DNA of 41,261 nucleotides from an uncultured Clostridia bacterium (GTDB lineage Bacteria; Bacillota; Clostridia; Christensenellales; UBA1242), in assembly GCA_944381175.1 (NCBI GenBank), contig CALWKD010000013.1, forward strand, positions 1-41,261, in the 5' to 3' direction. Below, piece by piece: positions 38,633 through 41,261 of the stretch. The notes under the pieces were generated by a model. That model worked only from the letters and a program-made list of their open reading frames with translations, did not search any database and was not told where the DNA came from. The number at the start of each line of letters is the position of its first letter. Positions within the stretch are counted from its first letter, which is position 1. Made by a program: the position numbers and the translations under genes.

Positions 38633-40633
38633 TTAGAAGTTGAACGGACTGGACGACTTCAAAATTTTTCTGTTTCTCATTTTGATATCATAATAAACTG
38701 CCGCAGTGTCAAGACTCTTGGTCTGTCCAATTTCTTTGTGCGCCTCTTTGACATAGAACACTGGCACTTGGTCGTTTCTTGTGAGTTGCAACTTCATTGG
38801 GTTGTATCTAAACAATTTGACAATGACAGTTCCAAATGGAATTTGTCCAAGTTCGTAAGGAGTGATAAGCGGTCTAGTTGTTCTCTGAGTTTGTGTGCTT
38901 GTGCTTGTGCTCTTTTCATCATCCTTCTTTTCGTTTTTGGAAGTCGAAGTGCTGGTCTCCTCGTGTGTCAACTGCACATCACCACATTTTTTGGAGAACG
39001 CTTCAAGAGTTGGTTGGTCATCTGTTCCGAGGAAAATTTGGGCGTTGCAGTTTCCAATGATTGTCTTTGCTGCCTCTTGACCGTATTTTGTCTCAAGTTG
39101 GGTATAGGACTGAACTGCCATTTCGTAAAGAATATTTCTTCCACGAGAGACGGTTATCATACTGTCAAACTTTGGGATTGGTGGCATATTTCCAAACTCA
39201 TCCAAAATAAAGTAAACGTGTTTAGGCAGTTTTTGGTTGTGATAGGAATTTGCCTTGTCCACCAACCTTTTGTAAAGTTGGGAGATGCAAAGAATTGCAA
39301 GGTTGTGTCTTTCCTCTCTGTCGTCTGGAATAATCAAATACATAATCGTCGGTTTGCTTGTGAAGTCCTCAAAATCAATGTCGCTCTTGCTTGTCAAGTA
39401 GGAAATACCGATGTCGTTCATAAACGAAATCTTACCATTCAAGACGCCGATGTAAGATTTTGTTGTGTTTGGAGCGTTGTTGATAACGGCTGAGGTGAGG
39501 TTTGGAACATTTGATGTTGCATCGTCACGACCTTGAAGAAGATATTGTCTGACGGTCTCAAATGGAGCATCTGCATCAGGATCACGGAAAGTGGCAATTT
39601 TGTAAAGATTGAAGAAGTTGAACTTTTCCCTCGTCATCCCAAGTTCTGGGTTCAAACTGTCCTCAAGCATTGCAAGTGCACAACCATACAAATAGTCCTG
39701 TGCACCTTCTTCCCAAGTTGGGTCGTTTGAGTTTTTGGTCTTTGGCGAAATGGTGTTGCAGACCTCTTTGAGTTCGTTCTGTGCCAAGTCGGTGTATACT
39801 TGTTCCGCACTCGAAACCGCGACACGCAATTGCATTTCGTCTGGGTAGGCCACACCCTCAAAACCAAACCACTCATTGCCATATTTGACTCCTGGAAGTT
39901 CCTTGAAGCCCGCGTCTTTTGGTTTTATGCCGTTTGTGCATTTTTTTATTGTGTTTTTGCAGTTTTTGCCCTTGTGATAAACATCAAAAGCGTGCTCCAT
40001 AGGATTCCATCTTGTCGAAGAGAATGGATCGCGGAGGTCAAGCGTTATGACGCGATACCCCTCATCTTCCATAATCCTGCTTGTCTTGGTGAAAAGTTCT
40101 CCCTTTGGGTCGGAGACAACCATACAAGGTTTTTCGCCCGAGTGAGCCAAAATTCTTATTGTAGGGATGATGCAAAGGGAACTTTTACCAGAAGCGGTTG
40201 TTCCAATCATCAGGCAGTGATATTCATCCTTCATCGCAATCTGATATTTTCCGTTTTCAACCGTGTTCCTAAAGACGATTCCAGTGTTTTTCAAAGATGG
40301 GAGTGATGCCCAGTTTGTCACAATCAAGCCGAATTGACTTGGAAGTTCCTTTGGAGTGAGCCACTTGGAGTCGTAGGACAATTTCATCTCTTGTCCTTCA
40401 GCAGTCTTTCCCTTGTCCTTTGCAGTTGACTCTTTCTTTTTAGGCTTGGACATAACGGCATACACAATCGCAAGCACAACGCCCACTGCAGTACCTGTCA
40501 AAGTGTAATCCATTGCGGTGAATGCGTCAGCCCATTGCATATTTTCCATAAAGTGAGCGAGCAGTCCGCCAGCAATATAACCAATAATAACCAAAATAAT
40601 TAAAGCGATAAGAAATGGTTTAATTTTTTTCAT
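38633..40633 (-). CDS. VirD4/TraG-type type IV secretion coupling ATPase
   Basis: 666 residues. Family members are hexameric membrane ATPases that deliver relaxosome-bound DNA or proteins to a type IV secretion channel. Two N-terminal membrane segments (about 5-27 and 42-62) precede the ATPase. Walker A GTTASGKS is at 144-151, the SDPKGELF block near 174 follows, Walker B YFILDEFGNMPPIPKF lies near 470, and the later SRGRNILYEMAVQSYTQLE and IIGNCNAQIFLGTDD blocks are typical of TraG/VirD4. A Ser/Thr/Lys-rich linker (about 570-595) precedes the C-terminal segment. The ATG has a GAGGTG upstream. No relaxase, VirB4 or integrase is present in the window, so it is either the edge of an integrative element extending to the right, or an isolated relic or secretion component. 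Confidence 0.92.
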   Translation of the reverse strand: MKKIKPFLIALIILVIIGYIAGGLLAHFMENMQWADAFTAMDYTLTGTAVGVVLAIVYAVMSKPKKKESTAKDKGKTAEGQEMKLSYDSKWLTPKELPSQFGLIVTNWASLPSLKNTGIVFRNTVENGKYQIAMKDEYHCLMIGTTASGKSSLCIIPTIRILAHSGEKPCMVVSDPKGELFTKTSRIMEDEGYRVITLDLRDPFSSTRWNPMEHAFDVYHKGKNCKNTIKKCTNGIKPKDAGFKELPGVKYGNEWFGFEGVAYPDEMQLRVAVSSAEQVYTDLAQNELKEVCNTISPKTKNSNDPTWEEGAQDYLYGCALAMLEDSLNPELGMTREKFNFFNLYKIATFRDPDADAPFETVRQYLLQGRDDATSNVPNLTSAVINNAPNTTKSYIGVLNGKISFMNDIGISYLTSKSDIDFEDFTSKPTIMYLIIPDDREERHNLAILCISQLYKRLVDKANSYHNQKLPKHVYFILDEFGNMPPIPKFDSMITVSRGRNILYEMAVQSYTQLETKYGQEAAKTIIGNCNAQIFLGTDDQPTLEAFSKKCGDVQLTHEETSTSTSKNEKKDDEKSTSTSTQTQRTTRPLITPYELGQIPFGTVIVKLFRYNPMKLQLTRNDQVPVFYVKEAHKEIGQTKSLDTAAVYYDIKMRNRKILKSSSPFNF

Positions 40634-40656
40634 AAAACAAACACCTCGTTAGTTTT

Positions 40657-40685
40657 ATTTTAATCGTTAATGTAAAAAAAATCAA
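40657..40685 (-). promoter_or_regulatory. Promoter of the coupling-protein gene
   Basis: Minus strand TTGATT (40680-40685), 17-nt spacer, TAAAAT (40657-40662). Confidence 0.75.
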
Positions 40686-40785
40686 GCAAACAAGAGGTTT
40701 TATCAAAATATATAACTCTTGAGGCAAATCAGCAAAAAAGGGAGATAGGTCGAAGAGAAAAATGCGGTATTTGCCAAATATTAAA

Positions 40786-40814
40786 TTGACAAAACAAAAT
40801 CTCAGTGATAGAAT
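40786..40814 (+). promoter_or_regulatory. Promoter of the tRNA-Arg-like array
   Basis: TTGACA (40786-40791), 17-nt spacer, TAGAAT (40809-40814), pointing into the tRNA-like units; expected transcription start near 40821. Confidence 0.82.
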
Positions 40815-40893
40815 AGAAAGGTCAGTCATTTGGGAAACAAGGTGTGTCAGTGATTGCAAGAAAAAAGCAGAGCCAATATATGAATGAAAACAC

Positions 40894-40957
40894 GCTCTCG
40901 TGGCGACCATGGATAGCACAATGGTCTTCGGAGCGACGAGTTTGCAAGTTCACTGCC
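40894..40957 (+). pseudogene. Degenerate tRNA-Arg(UCG)-like unit 1
   Basis: Keeps a GCTCTCG acceptor-like 5' end (40894-40900), ATGGATAG D-loop remnants, a CTTCGGA anticodon loop (anticodon TCG, 40926-40932) and a T-arm-like GCAAGTTCACTGC, but the D-stem, anticodon stem and 3' acceptor strand do not pair. Instead the RNA can fold into one extended hairpin: CTCGT/ACGAG (40897-40901 with 40936-40940) and GACCAT/ATGGTC (40905-40910 with 40921-40926). Read as a decayed or re-shaped tRNA copy. Confidence 0.6.
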
Positions 40958-41011
40958 AATCAGGCCGAACAAAATTCGCCCTTCAAGGCATAATCACTTG
41001 CAGGCTTCGCA

Positions 41012-41072
41012 CCCCAAAACAAAAAATTGTTTCGGGGACCCCAAAGAACAAATGGTTCCTCAGAGTTCTTTG
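41012..41072. other. Two hairpins between tRNA-like units 1 and 2
   Basis: First: CCCC-A-AAACA (41012-41021) with TGTTT-C-GGGG (41028-41037). The single mismatch is A/C in plus-strand RNA but G/U in minus-strand RNA. Second: CAAAGAAC (41042-41049) with GTTCTTTG (41065-41072), perfect 8 bp. No reading frame and no T tract; role unknown. Confidence 0.55.
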
Positions 41073-41103
41073 AAAAGCAAAACCAAAATAAAAACAAAAT
41101 TAT

Positions 41104-41180
41104 GCTCCCATGGTGAAATGGATATCACAATCGACTTCGGAACACATATTTTGGGGTTCGATAATCCCCATAAAAAAATA
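41104..41180 (+). pseudogene. Degenerate tRNA-Arg(UCG)-like unit 2
   Basis: Acceptor 5' strand GCTCCCA (41104-41110), perfect D-stem GTGA/TCAC with a normal AATGGATA loop (41113-41128), CTTCGGA anticodon loop (41135-41141, anticodon TCG) and T-stem TGGGG/CCCCA (41152-41156 with 41166-41170). The anticodon stem is almost unpaired (ATCGA against ACACA), the T loop has 9 nt (TTCGATAAT) instead of 7, and the acceptor 3' strand has been replaced by A/T-rich sequence. Not a functional tRNA by these criteria. Confidence 0.7.
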
Positions 41181-41188
41181 TCGTTTAT

Positions 41189-41261
41189 GCTCCACTAGCT
41201 CAACTGTATAGAGCATTGGTCTTCGGAACCAAGGGTTGGGGGTTAGAATCCCTCGTGGAGC
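41189..41261 (+). tRNA. tRNA-Arg(UCG), with an apparent U19:A56 elbow pair
   Basis: Complete cloverleaf up to position 72: acceptor GCTCCAC/GTGGAGC (7 bp), D-stem GCTC/GAGC, anticodon stem TTGGT/ACCAA with loop CTTCGGA (anticodon TCG, reads CGA), 5-nt variable loop, T-stem GGGGG/CCCTC with one G-U. The D loop reads AACTGTATA where AACTGGATA is usual, and the T loop reads TTAGAAT where TTCGAAT is usual. The two changes fall on the partners of the conserved G19:C56 contact and would replace it by U19:A56. The window ends before the discriminator base. Confidence 0.88.

Noticed and set aside
40894..41180. Two additional functional tRNA-Arg genes
   Set aside because: The anticodon stems and 3' acceptor strands do not pair, and unit 2 has a 9-nt T loop; called degenerate instead.
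38633..41261. A complete integrative conjugative element
   Set aside because: Only the coupling protein is present; no relaxase, VirB4, integrase or att repeat can be seen.

Overview
The window is about 41 kb of low-GC DNA, apparently a chromosomal replication-origin region from a member of the Bacillota, most likely an uncultured gut-type Clostridia. The basis is the L34/RnpA/YidD/YidC and DnaA/DnaN/RecF gene sets, AGGAG-type ribosome binding sites, a glycyl T-box and near-consensus TTGACA-N17-TATAAT promoters. The lineage is inferred from gene content, not from a database search.

Layout. 1-1364: an amidase-like protein with two peptidoglycan-binding repeats. 1547-3705 (minus): yidC, yidD, rnpA, rpmH. 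3923-4306: an orphan small basic protein. 4348-7129 (minus): dnaN and dnaA with a DnaA-box-rich oriC candidate between them, and recF divergent from dnaA. 8377-11214: a very large CvpA-like membrane protein. 11322-14885: rsmH, an ftsL-like gene and an ftsI/spoVD-type transpeptidase (a piece of a dcw cluster). 15021-17430: a tandem pair of related small membrane proteins, a YugP-like zinc metallopeptidase, a DUF1540-like Cys-rich protein and a two-TM protein. 17602-19203 (minus): glyS under a T-box. 19523-21858 (minus): an uncharacterised charged protein and an ABC-F ATPase. 22086-34820: a single 4244-residue membrane-tethered surface protein. 35077-38461: cardiolipin synthase and three unknown genes. 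38633-40633 (minus): a VirD4/TraG-type coupling protein. 40786-41261: a promoter followed by three tRNA-Arg(UCG)-like units, of which only the last is intact.

Themes. (1) Several genes (recF, the metallopeptidase, the gene upstream of ABC-F, and the gene ending at 38000) have an ATG only 5-7 nt after a good -10 box and no Shine-Dalgarno, implying leaderless mRNAs. (2) Envelope proteins are oversized outside the membrane: YidC has a ~240-residue acidic insertion, the CvpA-like protein a ~750-residue tail, and the giant protein over 4000 residues carrying five dispersed copies of a ~43-residue TSD/KTYY/YYE module. (3) Two enzymes have lost key residues: the amidase-like protein lacks a zinc-ligand His, and the ABC-F protein has lost one of its two composite ATP sites. 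(4) The tRNA-Arg array has its own strong promoter, two structurally broken copies, and a final copy in which the near-universal G19:C56 elbow pair appears to be U19:A56.

All calls come from reading the sequence; no search or folding program was run.
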